Source: Paraburkholderia kururiensis (GTDB lineage: Bacteria > Pseudomonadota > Gammaproteobacteria > Burkholderiales > Burkholderiaceae). From it: 64,000 nt of DNA. The notes under the pieces were generated by a model. That model was not told the DNA's origin. It made no database searches and saw nothing but the letters and a program-made list of their open reading frames with translations. Both the position numbers and the translations under genes were made by a program. This document shows positions 33,848 to 42,185 of the stretch, one piece after another. Location of the stretch: positions 868,001-932,000 of the forward strand of contig NZ_CP139965.1 in the NCBI RefSeq assembly GCF_034424375.1, in the 5' to 3' direction. Position 1 is the first letter of the stretch. Each line of letters starts with the position of its first letter.

Positions 33848-35506
33848 ATGCCCAAGGCCGCCCGCGCACCGGACGCGAGCGCGCCGCCGTCGCTCCCTTT
33901 GCCGATGTCACTCTCCGAACTCAAACGTCGCCGCACGTTCGCGGTCATTTCGCACCCGGACGCGGGTAAAACCACGCTGACAGAAAAGCTGCTGTTGTTC
34001 TCGGGAGCCATTCAGATCGCGGGCACCGTGAAGGGCCGCAAGAGCAACCGCTACGCGACGTCCGACTGGATGGAAATCGAAAAGCAGCGGGGCATTTCGG
34101 TGGCGAGCTCGGTGATGCAGTTCGAGTACGGCGACGCGGTGATCAACCTGCTCGACACCCCGGGCCACGAAGACTTTTCCGAAGACACGTACCGCGTGCT
34201 GACGGCGGTGGACGCGGCGGTCATGGTGATCGACGGCGCCAACGGCGTGGAAGCGCAAACGCTCAAGCTGCTCGAAGTCTGTCGCAGCCGCCGCACGCCT
34301 ATCGTTACGTTCATCAACAAGCTGGACCGCGAAGTGCGCGAGCCGCTCGAATTGCTCGACGAAATCGAACAGCACCTGGGCGTGGCGGCCGTGCCGTTCA
34401 CCTGGCCCATCGGTATGGGCAAGGAATTCCAGGGCGTCTACGACATCCAGCGCGACCAGGTGCGGCTCTTCCGCGCCGGCCAGGACACGGCGGGCGGCGC
34501 GGTGGAAACGCTGCAGGCCATCAGCAACGAGGAAGGCGAGCGCCGCTTCGGCTTTGCATGGAACCGCGCGAAGGAAGAGATCGATCTGATCTCGGGCGCC
34601 ACGCCCGCGTTCGATCGCGAAGCGTTCCTTGCCGGCCAGCAGTCTCCCGTGCTGTTCGGCTCCGCCATCAACAACTTCGGCGTGAAGGAAGTGCTGGACG
34701 CGCTGGTCGACCTCGCGCCGCCGCCTTCCGCCCGCATGACGGTGCAGCGCGCCGTGGAGCCCAGCGAGCCGAAGTTCACCGGCGTCGTATTCAAGGTGCA
34801 GGCCAATATGGATTTGGCGCACCGCGACCGCGTGGCGTTCATCCGCGTGTGTTCGGGCCGCTTCGAGCGCGGCATGGCGCTCAAGGTGACGCGTTCGGGC
34901 AAGACCTTCCGCGCCAACAACGTGGTGAGCTTTCTCTCGCAGCGGCGCGAGACGGTGGCGGAGGCGTATCCGGGCGACATCATCGGCATTCCGAACCATG
35001 GCACGTTGAGTCTCGGCGACACGCTGACCGAAGGCGAAGACCTGCAATTCGTCGGTCTGCCGTTCTTTGCGCCCGAGATTTTCCAGACCATCGAAGTGGT
35101 GGACCCGATGCGCGCGAAGCAGCTTGGCGAAGCGCTCAAGCAGCTGGGCGAAGAAGGTGCGATCCAGGTGTTCCGGCCGCTGCACGGCGGGTCGATGATC
35201 CTTGGCGCCGTGGGGCAACTGCAGTTCGAGGTGGTGTCGCACCGGCTCTCGGCCGAGTACAAGGTCGACGTGCGGATCATGCCGGCGCGTTACCGCATGT
35301 CGCGCTGGGTGACGTGCGAGGACGCCGGCGAGCTGCGCCGCTTCACGGACGCCTACGCTGCGCGTATGGCGTTCGATGCATCGAATGCGCCCACGTATCT
35401 GGCGTCGCACGTGTCGGAGATCGAGGTCGCGCAGAAGGCGTGGCCGAAGATCGTGTTCAACGAACTGCGTGAGCATTCGGGCGCGCCGTTCAGGAAGGCG
35501 ATGTAA
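33848..35506 (+). CDS. prfC: Peptide chain release factor 3
   Basis: Translational GTPase that recycles RF1/RF2 from the ribosome after peptide release. Canonical G motifs: HPDAGKTTL (G1), GISVASSVM (G2/switch I region), DTPGHEDF (G3), NKLD (G4). The full RF3 domain set follows. About 552 residues, slightly longer than usual because of a 19-residue Pro/Ala-rich N-terminal extension. ATG 33848 is used; the internal ATG at 33905 (MSLSELKRRRTF) matches the usual RF3 start and may be the real one. Confidence 0.95.
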   Translation: MPKAARAPDASAPPSLPLPMSLSELKRRRTFAVISHPDAGKTTLTEKLLLFSGAIQIAGTVKGRKSNRYATSDWMEIEKQRGISVASSVMQFEYGDAVINLLDTPGHEDFSEDTYRVLTAVDAAVMVIDGANGVEAQTLKLLEVCRSRRTPIVTFINKLDREVREPLELLDEIEQHLGVAAVPFTWPIGMGKEFQGVYDIQRDQVRLFRAGQDTAGGAVETLQAISNEEGERRFGFAWNRAKEEIDLISGATPAFDREAFLAGQQSPVLFGSAINNFGVKEVLDALVDLAPPPSARMTVQRAVEPSEPKFTGVVFKVQANMDLAHRDRVAFIRVCSGRFERGMALKVTRSGKTFRANNVVSFLSQRRETVAEAYPGDIIGIPNHGTLSLGDTLTEGEDLQFVGLPFFAPEIFQTIEVVDPMRAKQLGEALKQLGEEGAIQVFRPLHGGSMILGAVGQLQFEVVSHRLSAEYKVDVRIMPARYRMSRWVTCEDAGELRRFTDAYAARMAFDASNAPTYLASHVSEIEVAQKAWPKIVFNELREHSGAPFRKAM

Positions 35507-35522
35507 GCGCGAGCGCGTGGAC

Positions 35523-35553
35523 GTTGCGGGCAGCGGGCCGCGCTGCCCGCAAC
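35523..35553. terminator. Strong hairpin between convergent genes
   Basis: A 13-bp perfect stem GTTGCGGGCAGCG / CGCTGCCCGCAAC with a 5-nt loop, lying between the prfC stop and the stop of the convergent gene. No U-tract on either strand, so it may act as a bidirectional pause or 3'-end stabiliser. Confidence 0.5.
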
Positions 35554-35593
35554 ATCTGCAACCACCTCCAATGACAAACGGCTGCCGCGCGTA

Positions 35594-36115
35594 TCAGCGC
35601 ACCGCCAGCAGATTCACCTGCACGTTCCCCACGCCCGCGGCCAGGTTCACACCGATGTTGCCGCTCGCGCCCGCCAGCGCGCCCGCGCCCAGCGAAGCCG
35701 CCAGCGCCGCGGATTTCGACGCCGCCAGTTCGAGCCGCACTGCGGCTTCCGTCTGCTGTTTCGTATCCACGTCGACCTGCGGGCCCGACACCAGCGCGAT
35801 CTGATTCGCCTGCACATTGAGCGCACCCGCCGCCACGTTGACGCCGACGTTGCCGCTCACGCGACTCAACGCATCGGTGCCCAAGGCGGCAATCGTTGTT
35901 CCGCTCGACGTGGTCCCGGTGGTCCCTGTCGTCCACGTAGCGCTTCTCGCGCTTTCCTGCGTGGCCGCAAGCCGCGTTGCGCCGAATAGCGCCTGGCTGT
36001 CGGCGTCGGCGGCAACTACGGCTGCTGCTTGCGACTGAGTCTGCGCAAAGGCGGACGGCACACTGGCCAAACCGGTCGTCAGCGCCAGCATAAGTACGAA
36101 CGTACGAACCTTCAT
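35594..36115 (-). CDS. Secreted glycine/alanine-rich repeat protein
   Basis: 173 residues with a signal peptide (MKVRTFVLMLALTTGLASVPSAFA-QTQS). The mature part contains two copies of a unit reading VSGNVGVNVAAGALNVQANQIALV and ASGNIGVNLAAGVGNVQVNLLAV, separated by about 55 residues. Similar SGNIGVNxAAGxxNxQxN motifs occur in envelope or adhesin-like proteins, suggesting a beta-strand repeat, possibly surface-exposed or amyloid-like. Function unknown. The last repeat ends the protein. GGGG lies about 9 bp before the ATG. Confidence 0.65.
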   Translation of the reverse strand: MKVRTFVLMLALTTGLASVPSAFAQTQSQAAAVVAADADSQALFGATRLAATQESARSATWTTGTTGTTSSGTTIAALGTDALSRVSGNVGVNVAAGALNVQANQIALVSGPQVDVDTKQQTEAAVRLELAASKSAALAASLGAGALAGASGNIGVNLAAGVGNVQVNLLAVR

Positions 36116-36294
36116 GAGCGGCACCCCGCGTGAGCGCGTCCATCGAGGACAGATAGCCGGGGTAACGGCCTCTTTCAGCACAAAGTTGAGTCGCTGCGCG
36201 ACTCCGTCGCAGTGCGAACCGCGGGCGCTAGAACCGCAGCATCGGAATGCGATACTGCACGTTCCCCTTCGCGCCAAACGAGGTCCGCCTTCCG

Positions 36295-37524
36295 ATGACC
36301 CAGCCGCCGCCCGCCACCGAGCCTGCGCAGTCTTCACCCTTGCAGCGCCACGTTCCGCGCGCCATCTGGACGCTCGGCTTCGTGAGCCTTTTCATGGATG
36401 CGTCGTCCGAGCTCGTGCACAGCCTGCTGCCGATGTTCCTCGTCGGCAGCCTGGGCGCGAGTGCCACTATCGTCGGCGTGATCGACGGCATTGCCGAAGC
36501 GCTCACGCCGCTCGTCAAGACGCTGTCGGGCCTTCTGAGCGATTACCTCGGGCACCGCAAGTGGCTCGCGGTGGCGGGTTACGGACTGAGCGCCCTCAGC
36601 AAGCCGCTCTTCGCGCTGGCGCCCACCTCCGGCGTGGTGCTCGCGGCGCGTATCGCCGATCGAACCGGCAAGGGCATTCGCGGCGCCCCGCGCGACGCGC
36701 TCGTCGCCGACATCACGCCGCCGCATCTGCGCGGCGCCGCTTACGGACTGCGGCAGGCGCTGGATACCGTAGGCGCGTTCATCGGTCCGCTGCTTGCCGT
36801 CGTGGTCATGGAGTTATCTTCGGACAACTTCCGGCTCGCGTTCTGGCTGGCCGGCATTCCGGCGCTGGCGTCGGTGGCGCTGCTCGCCGCCGGCATACGC
36901 GAGCCGGCCGCGACGCAACGTGCCCCGCGCGTGAATCCGTTCGCGCGCAGTAGCCTCGCCAAACTGGGCGGTGCGTATTGGTGGGTCGTGTTCATCGGCG
37001 CCGCGTTCGCGCTAGCACGCTTTTCGGAAGCCTTCCTCGTGCTGCGCGCGATGAAGAGCGGCGTGCCGGTCGCGTTCGTGCCGCTCGTGCTGGTGGCCAT
37101 GAACATCGTCTACGCGCTCGCGGCCTATCCGTTCGGCAAGCTCGCCGATTCCGCGAGCCACACGAAGCTGCTCGCCCGGGGCCTGCTCGTCCTGATCGCC
37201 GCGGACATCGTGCTCGCGCACGGCGCGCAGTGGCCCGTGGTGCTGTTCGGCGTGCTGCTGTGGGGCCTGCATATGGCGATGACGCAGGGGCTGCTCGCCA
37301 CCATGGTCGCGCAGACCGCGCCTGCCGACCTGAAGGGCACCGCGTTCGGCTTCTTCAATCTGATGAGCGGCGTCGCGCTGCTGATCGCGAGCGTCGTGGC
37401 GGGCCAACTATGGGATCGCCTCGGGCCTCAGGCCACCTTTTATGCCGGCGCTGCATTCGCGTTGTTGACGCTCGCCGCCCTGGCCGCGAAAGGGTATGTA
37501 CGCCACAGGGCGGATGGCTCATGA
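36295..37524 (+). CDS. MFS transporter
   Basis: 409 residues, about 12 transmembrane helices. Motif A-like sequences: GLLSDYLGHRK after helix 2, with RIADRTGKGIRGAPRDALVAD in the loop after it. The second half has KLADSASHTKLLARG. Early FVSLFMDASSELVHSLLPMFL is typical of a proteobacterial MFS subgroup near DHA/fosmidomycin-type exporters. Substrate unknown. ATG 36295 is preferred; an earlier ATG at 36247 would add 16 residues of unlikely composition. Ends 36 bp before the acetyltransferase gene, so an operon is likely. Confidence 0.85.
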   Translation: MTQPPPATEPAQSSPLQRHVPRAIWTLGFVSLFMDASSELVHSLLPMFLVGSLGASATIVGVIDGIAEALTPLVKTLSGLLSDYLGHRKWLAVAGYGLSALSKPLFALAPTSGVVLAARIADRTGKGIRGAPRDALVADITPPHLRGAAYGLRQALDTVGAFIGPLLAVVVMELSSDNFRLAFWLAGIPALASVALLAAGIREPAATQRAPRVNPFARSSLAKLGGAYWWVVFIGAAFALARFSEAFLVLRAMKSGVPVAFVPLVLVAMNIVYALAAYPFGKLADSASHTKLLARGLLVLIAADIVLAHGAQWPVVLFGVLLWGLHMAMTQGLLATMVAQTAPADLKGTAFGFFNLMSGVALLIASVVAGQLWDRLGPQATFYAGAAFALLTLAALAAKGYVRHRADGS

Positions 37525-37560
37525 TCGGGCATCGTGTGGAGCCAGCGACAAGGAGAGGCC

Positions 37561-39990
37561 GTGACTGTACGCAATCTCGATGCCGTATTCCGGCCGAAGT
37601 CCATTGCCGTGATCGGCGCTTCGTTGCGGCCCGGCAGCGTGGGCGCGATGGTGTGGGCGCGCGTGTCGGAGGGCGGCTTCACGGGGCCGCTCTGGCCCGT
37701 CAATCCTAAATATACGGACAGCGGCAGCCTGGGCGGCCATACCGCGTTTGCCGATGCCGGCGACCTGCCGGAGGCGCCCACAGTGGCCGTCATCTGCACG
37801 CGTCCCGCCACGTGGCCCGGCATCGTGCACCGGCTGGGCGGCATGGGCACGCGCGCCGCGATCATCGTAGGCGAAGCGACCACCGACGACGACCGCGTAC
37901 ACGTGCGCCACACGTTGGCCGCGGCGCGTCCGCACCTCTTGCGCATCGTCGGGCCGGGCAGTCTTGGCGTCGTGTCGCCCGCGCTGGGCGCCCACATGGG
38001 CGCGCCGTCGTGCCAGGTGAAGGCCGGCGGCGTGGCGTGGGTCTCGCAATCGAATGCGCTCACCAACGGCGTGCTGGGCTGGGCGCGTGCGCGCGACCTC
38101 GGCTTCTCGCACGCCATTGCGCTGGGCGGCGAAGCGGATGTCGACGCCGGCGACGTACTCGACTACCTCGCAAGCGACCCCGGCACGCGCGCCATCCTGC
38201 TGGAACTGGGCACGGTGCACGCCGCGCGCAAGTTCATGTCGGCAGCGCGCGCCGCGGCGCGCAACAAACCTGTGCTTGCCTTGCGCACGGGCCGCACCGA
38301 TCCCGCCGACGCGATGTACACCTCCGCGTTCCGTCGTGCCGGTATGGTGCGCGTCGATGCGCTCGACGACCTGCTCGACGAAATCGAAACGCTGGGCGTG
38401 GGCCGCGTGGCGGCGAGCGATACGGCCACGCTGATCGCGAGCGACAGCGGCGTGGCCACCCTTGCCTGCGACGCCTTCGCCGCCGCGGGCGGCACGCTCG
38501 CGCACTGGCCCGAGGCGGCGTGCGCCGCGGTGACGGACGCTGTCCCGCACGCGAATGCGGGCAACCCGCTCGTGCTCGGCAACGACGCGCGCCCCGAGCA
38601 TTTCGGCGCGGCGCTCAAGGCGCTGGCCGTGCATCGCGAGACGGGCACGGCGTTCGTCGTGCATGCGTCCACGCACAGCGCGCCGGCATCGCAGGTGGCG
38701 CAGGCGTTGATCGAGAACCAGCGGCACGCCTACCGCGGCCTGCTCGCGTGCTTCTTCGGCGGCGTGGATGCCGCCACGCGCAACGCGCTGCACGCGCATG
38801 GCATTCCGGTGCACAGCACGCCGGCGCGGCTGGCGCGCGCGTTTGCCCGTCTCGTGGATTACCGGCTGGGCCGCGAGCTCCTGATGCAGACGCCGGAGAG
38901 CTTGCCCATTCACCACCCCGGCGCAGTGGATGCCGCGCTGCGCGAAGCGCGGGCCGCGCTGGCGGCGGGCACGACGGAGCTGACGGGCGAAGCCGCGGCA
39001 TCGTTGCTGCGCTGCTTCGGTCTCGACGTTGAACCGGCCGAGCCCGAAGCAGCGCAAGAGAGTGCGCGCGACGCCACGACGTCGCGCGCCGCTAAACCGA
39101 TCGTGGACGTGGCCGTCGCCCTGCACGACGACGACAACTTCGGTCCCATCTTCCGCTTCGACACGCCTTCCATCGACGGCGTCTCGCCGCCGCTCTGCGT
39201 GTATGGCCTGCCGCCGCTGAACCCGGTGCTGGCGCGCGACATCGTGTCCCGCACGCCGTATGCGAAGCGCGTGCCGCCCGAGCCCACGCTGGCGGCGCTC
39301 ACGCGGCTATCGCAGGCCGTGTGCGACGTGCGCGAGATCGTCGGCCTGCAACTCATGTTGCGGGTGCTGCGCGAGCGCACGGTCATCGTGACGCCGCGCA
39401 TCGTGCTGGCGGGCAAGCGCAGCCGGCTCGCCATCGTGCCTTATCCGCGGCGGCTGGAAGAGACCCTCGACTGGCACGGCCAACGCCTCACCGTGCGCCC
39501 CATTCGTCCCGAAGACGAGGCCGCGCATCGCGAGTTCGTGGAGTCCATGACGCCCGAAGATCTGCGGCTGCGGTTCTTTTCGGCGGTGGGCAGCTTCGAT
39601 CACTCGCAGCTTGCCCGCATGACGCAGATCGACTACGACCGCGAGATGGCGTTGATCGCTACCGAGACGAAGCCCGACGGCTCGATACGCACGCTCGGCG
39701 TGGCGCGCGCCGTCGCGGACCCCGACAACGAGACGGCCGAGTTCGCGGTGGCGGTGCGTTCGGACCAGAAGGGCAAGGGGCTGGGACGGCTGCTGATGGA
39801 AAGGCTGGTGGCGTATGTGCGCTCGCGGGGCACGCATTGGATCGTGGGCGAGGCGCTGCGCGAGAACACCGGCATGATTGCGCTCGCGAAAGCGGTGGGC
39901 TTCACGGTGACCTCCACCGACGACCCCGGCGTGGTCGCCTTCAGACTGCCGCTGGACGAGCCGGAACAGGCGGCCCAGCCAGCGGCGTGA
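37561..39990 (+). CDS. Pat-like protein: inactive acyl-CoA synthetase (NDP-forming) fused to GNAT acetyltransferase
   Basis: 809 residues. CoA-binding Rossmann domain (SIAVIGASLRPGSVGAMV, about 15-140), succinyl-CoA-ligase-like domain (VAWVSQSNALTNG onward), a remnant ATP-grasp, and a C-terminal GNAT domain (about 640-795; RPIRPEDEAAHREFVESM, acetyl-CoA loop RSDQKGKGLGRLLM). The phospho-histidine segment SHTGA is missing after RTGRTDPAD, and most of the ATP-grasp core is deleted, so acyl-CoA synthesis should be impossible. This matches protein lysine acetyltransferases of the Pat type that regulate acetyl-CoA synthetase. GTG 37561 has AGGAG 7 bp upstream. Confidence 0.88.
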   Translation: MTVRNLDAVFRPKSIAVIGASLRPGSVGAMVWARVSEGGFTGPLWPVNPKYTDSGSLGGHTAFADAGDLPEAPTVAVICTRPATWPGIVHRLGGMGTRAAIIVGEATTDDDRVHVRHTLAAARPHLLRIVGPGSLGVVSPALGAHMGAPSCQVKAGGVAWVSQSNALTNGVLGWARARDLGFSHAIALGGEADVDAGDVLDYLASDPGTRAILLELGTVHAARKFMSAARAAARNKPVLALRTGRTDPADAMYTSAFRRAGMVRVDALDDLLDEIETLGVGRVAASDTATLIASDSGVATLACDAFAAAGGTLAHWPEAACAAVTDAVPHANAGNPLVLGNDARPEHFGAALKALAVHRETGTAFVVHASTHSAPASQVAQALIENQRHAYRGLLACFFGGVDAATRNALHAHGIPVHSTPARLARAFARLVDYRLGRELLMQTPESLPIHHPGAVDAALREARAALAAGTTELTGEAAASLLRCFGLDVEPAEPEAAQESARDATTSRAAKPIVDVAVALHDDDNFGPIFRFDTPSIDGVSPPLCVYGLPPLNPVLARDIVSRTPYAKRVPPEPTLAALTRLSQAVCDVREIVGLQLMLRVLRERTVIVTPRIVLAGKRSRLAIVPYPRRLEETLDWHGQRLTVRPIRPEDEAAHREFVESMTPEDLRLRFFSAVGSFDHSQLARMTQIDYDREMALIATETKPDGSIRTLGVARAVADPDNETAEFAVAVRSDQKGKGLGRLLMERLVAYVRSRGTHWIVGEALRENTGMIALAKAVGFTVTSTDDPGVVAFRLPLDEPEQAAQPAA

Positions 39991-40090
39991 ATGTGGCCGC
40001 GGCCGCGTGTATTGCGGCGCGCGTTAGCGTTTTACGTGGCGAACCGCGTCGTAATGACCGCGTAAAGCGCGCCACACATCGCGCCATGAA

Positions 40091-40633
40091 TTACGCCGCG
40101 AGCTTCGCCGCGGCTTCGTTCACCTGGCCGCGCGTGATGGCCAGTTCTTCGAGCCAGGCCGTGGCGTATTCGACGCCGGTTTCGCGCTCGAGACGCGCGA
40201 TGGTGGCGGCGCACCGTGCGCCGTCCTTCGGCGTGGCGATGAACGACTTCACCGATTGCCCTGCCTTGAACGCCTCGAAGAGCGGCTCGCGCACTTCGTC
40301 GGGCAACGCGCGCACCCACTGATACGGCTTGCCGTTGAAGGTAAGCGAAGGCGGCAGCACGCGCTCTTTCTTCGCGGCCGGAATCAGGCCGTAAGTGCGC
40401 GCGGCCTCGCCGATCTGCTCGGGCGAAAAGAGTTCGTCTGGCGTGATTTCGAATTGCTGGATGTACGTTTCGATGGCCTGCATCGCGGCGGCGCGATCGT
40501 CGCGCTTCTTCTGCGCGCGGGCAACGATGTCGCGCAGCTCGTCCGCCTCTTCGGACGTGATCGTGAAGCTGGCCTGCTTCTGCTGGAGTTCGGAAAAGCG
40601 CTGGAATTCGTGGTCGGTGAGAAGTTTCGCCAT
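40091..40633 (-). CDS. Hypothetical cytoplasmic protein (180 aa)
   Basis: Soluble, helical, charged protein without signal or membrane segment. Starts MAKLLTDHEFQRFSELQQKQ; the middle has AIETYIQQFEITPDELFSPEQI, reminiscent of the linker of H-NS-type proteins, then LTFNGKPYQWVRALPDEVREPLFEAFKAG. I recognise no established family. Convergent with the acetyltransferase gene. The ribosome-binding site is weak, but composition and length support a real gene. Confidence 0.65.
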   Translation of the reverse strand: MAKLLTDHEFQRFSELQQKQASFTITSEEADELRDIVARAQKKRDDRAAAMQAIETYIQQFEITPDELFSPEQIGEAARTYGLIPAAKKERVLPPSLTFNGKPYQWVRALPDEVREPLFEAFKAGQSVKSFIATPKDGARCAATIARLERETGVEYATAWLEELAITRGQVNEAAAKLAA

Positions 40634-40748
40634 GTCTTACGAGATGAGGCGCGCTGGCCGGCAAGGTTGCCCGGCATGGCGCGGTTTCGGGAGGGGCGAC
40701 ATTCTAACCGGATTCGACGGCGCTTCGGAGCGTGGGACGCGCGCTGCG

Positions 40749-41642
40749 CTAGGTCGCCGCCACCGCGTTGGCCCCATCCGCCTCGCGAAACATCGAAAGC
40801 GCTTCGGCTGTTTCGCGCAGCAGGTTCGTGGCGTCGTCGAGCGAGGGCGCCACGTATTCGTCGATGCGTTTCAGGAACGGGCACGTGAGCGCCGCGATGG
40901 CCTGGCCCGATGGCCCGAGCAGCGGAAACGTCACGTCCGTCACGCCGAAGATCTGCTGGCTTTCCTTGCGCAGGAAGCCGGCGGCGCGGATGCGCTCGCA
41001 GGCGTCTTCCAGGGCGTCGTGGTTGATGGCTACTTCGCCCTTCACCTTGGTGTGCTCCGCGAGCATGTGCGCACGCTGCTCCGGCGCCTGAAACGCGAGC
41101 ATGGTGCGGCCCGAGCCGGTGTCCACGAGACCCACGCGCGAACCGAGCCGCACCGCGATGCCCCACGTGCCGGGACCGTCCACCTGCGCGATCACGAGCA
41201 GGTTGCCGCGATCGTAGACGGCGAGGTGGCACGACTGCTCGGCCGTGTTCGCGAAGCGATGCATGAGCGGCTGCGCGTACGCGATCAGCCGCTCCATGGG
41301 CGGGTGCCGGTGCGCGAGCGCAAAGAGTTTGAGCGAGAGCGAATAGCGGTCGCCGCCTTCGGACCGCACCACGTATTGGCGCGCCACGAGCCGCTCGAGC
41401 ATGCGATAGATCTCGCTCGCGTTACGGCCCAGCAGCTTTGTGATTTCGGCGCGCGTGAGGCCGCCGCGCTGGTCCGAAAGCAGCTCCAGTATGTCGAGCC
41501 CCTTGTCGAGCGCCGGCGCGCGGTAGCGGTCGGAGTCGTCTTTCGGCTCGTCGCGTTGATCCTGGTGATCGCGCTCTGCCGCGCCTTCGCTGTCCTTTCC
41601 GTCCCCGTTGTTCATCGCTCGCGTTCCCGTTGCCTTGCTCAT
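40749..41642 (-). CDS. IclR-family transcriptional regulator
   Basis: 297 residues. A charged, probably disordered N-terminus of about 40 residues is followed by an IclR winged HTH (ALDKGLDILELLSDQRGGLTRAEITKLLGRNASEIYRMLERLV) and an effector domain (IAVRLGSRVGLVDTGSGRTMLAF...TDVTFPLLGPSGQAIAALTCPFL). It is divergent from the UxaA-type sugar-acid genes, and a palindromic cluster sits between them, so it most likely controls the L-fucose block. ATG 41642 is used; ATG 41615 is an alternative. Confidence 0.88.
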   Translation of the reverse strand: MSKATGTRAMNNGDGKDSEGAAERDHQDQRDEPKDDSDRYRAPALDKGLDILELLSDQRGGLTRAEITKLLGRNASEIYRMLERLVARQYVVRSEGGDRYSLSLKLFALAHRHPPMERLIAYAQPLMHRFANTAEQSCHLAVYDRGNLLVIAQVDGPGTWGIAVRLGSRVGLVDTGSGRTMLAFQAPEQRAHMLAEHTKVKGEVAINHDALEDACERIRAAGFLRKESQQIFGVTDVTFPLLGPSGQAIAALTCPFLKRIDEYVAPSLDDATNLLRETAEALSMFREADGANAVAAT

Positions 41643-41748
41643 CGGATTATCCCGGCGCGTGAGTGTAGAGGCGAGGCGCCGCCTCGCCGCCAGGGAAAAC
41701 ACGGACGCATGGTGCGGTGCGCGTACCTTGACGTCCATAGGTTCGTCT

Positions 41749-41775
41749 ATGAATAATAGATTCATTAATGAATCT
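41749..41775. promoter_or_regulatory. Overlapping palindromes, likely IclR operator
   Basis: Perfect 18-bp palindrome AGATTCATTAATGAATCT (41758-41775) overlapping an upstream ATGAAT-N5-ATTCAT dyad (41749-41765): three half-sites in 27 bp of AT-rich sequence. A TTGACG at 41728-41733 could be the -35 of the plus-strand operon, in which case these sites cover the -10. Confidence 0.65.
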
Positions 41776-41829
41776 GCGCATCCCTGTTCGACGCAGCGCC
41801 ACAGCTCACCGAGCATCACGGAGAAACAC

Positions 41830-42153
41830 TTGAGCGGCCCATTGCCTACCGACCCGCGTCTGATCCTGCTGAGCCCGGAGGACAACTGCCTGATTGCGGG
41901 CGCGCGTCTGGAAGCGGGCACGCAGCTGGACATCGAAGGCGAGCGCGTCACGCTGGCGAAGACCATCGACGTGGGCCACAAGGTGGCTCGCCGCGCGCTG
42001 GCGAAAGAAGAGAAGGTGGTGCGCTACGGCGCTCCCATCGGCCATATGACCGCGCCCGCAGCGCGCGGCGAGCACTTGCATACCCACAACCTGGAAAGCG
42101 ACTACCTGCCCACCTACACCCACGACTCGGGCCACGAGTTCGTGAACCACTGA
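41830..42153 (+). CDS. UxaA-family dehydratase small subunit (SAF domain)
   Basis: 107 residues, the N-terminal SAF-like half of altronate-dehydratase (UxaA) proteins, encoded separately: RLILLSPEDNCLIAGARLEAG..., GHKVARRALAKEEKVVRYGAPIGHMTA, and the HTHNL motif that in this family contributes to the iron or substrate site. The start is TTG 41830, with GGAG 8 bp upstream. Upstream ATG codons lie inside the operator. It pairs with the large subunit after about 32 bp. In this context it is probably an L-fuconate dehydratase rather than altronate dehydratase. Confidence 0.82.
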   Translation: MSGPLPTDPRLILLSPEDNCLIAGARLEAGTQLDIEGERVTLAKTIDVGHKVARRALAKEEKVVRYGAPIGHMTAPAARGEHLHTHNLESDYLPTYTHDSGHEFVNH

Positions 42154-42185
42154 CGAAGGCGGCCCGCGCCGTGCCGGATCGAATC

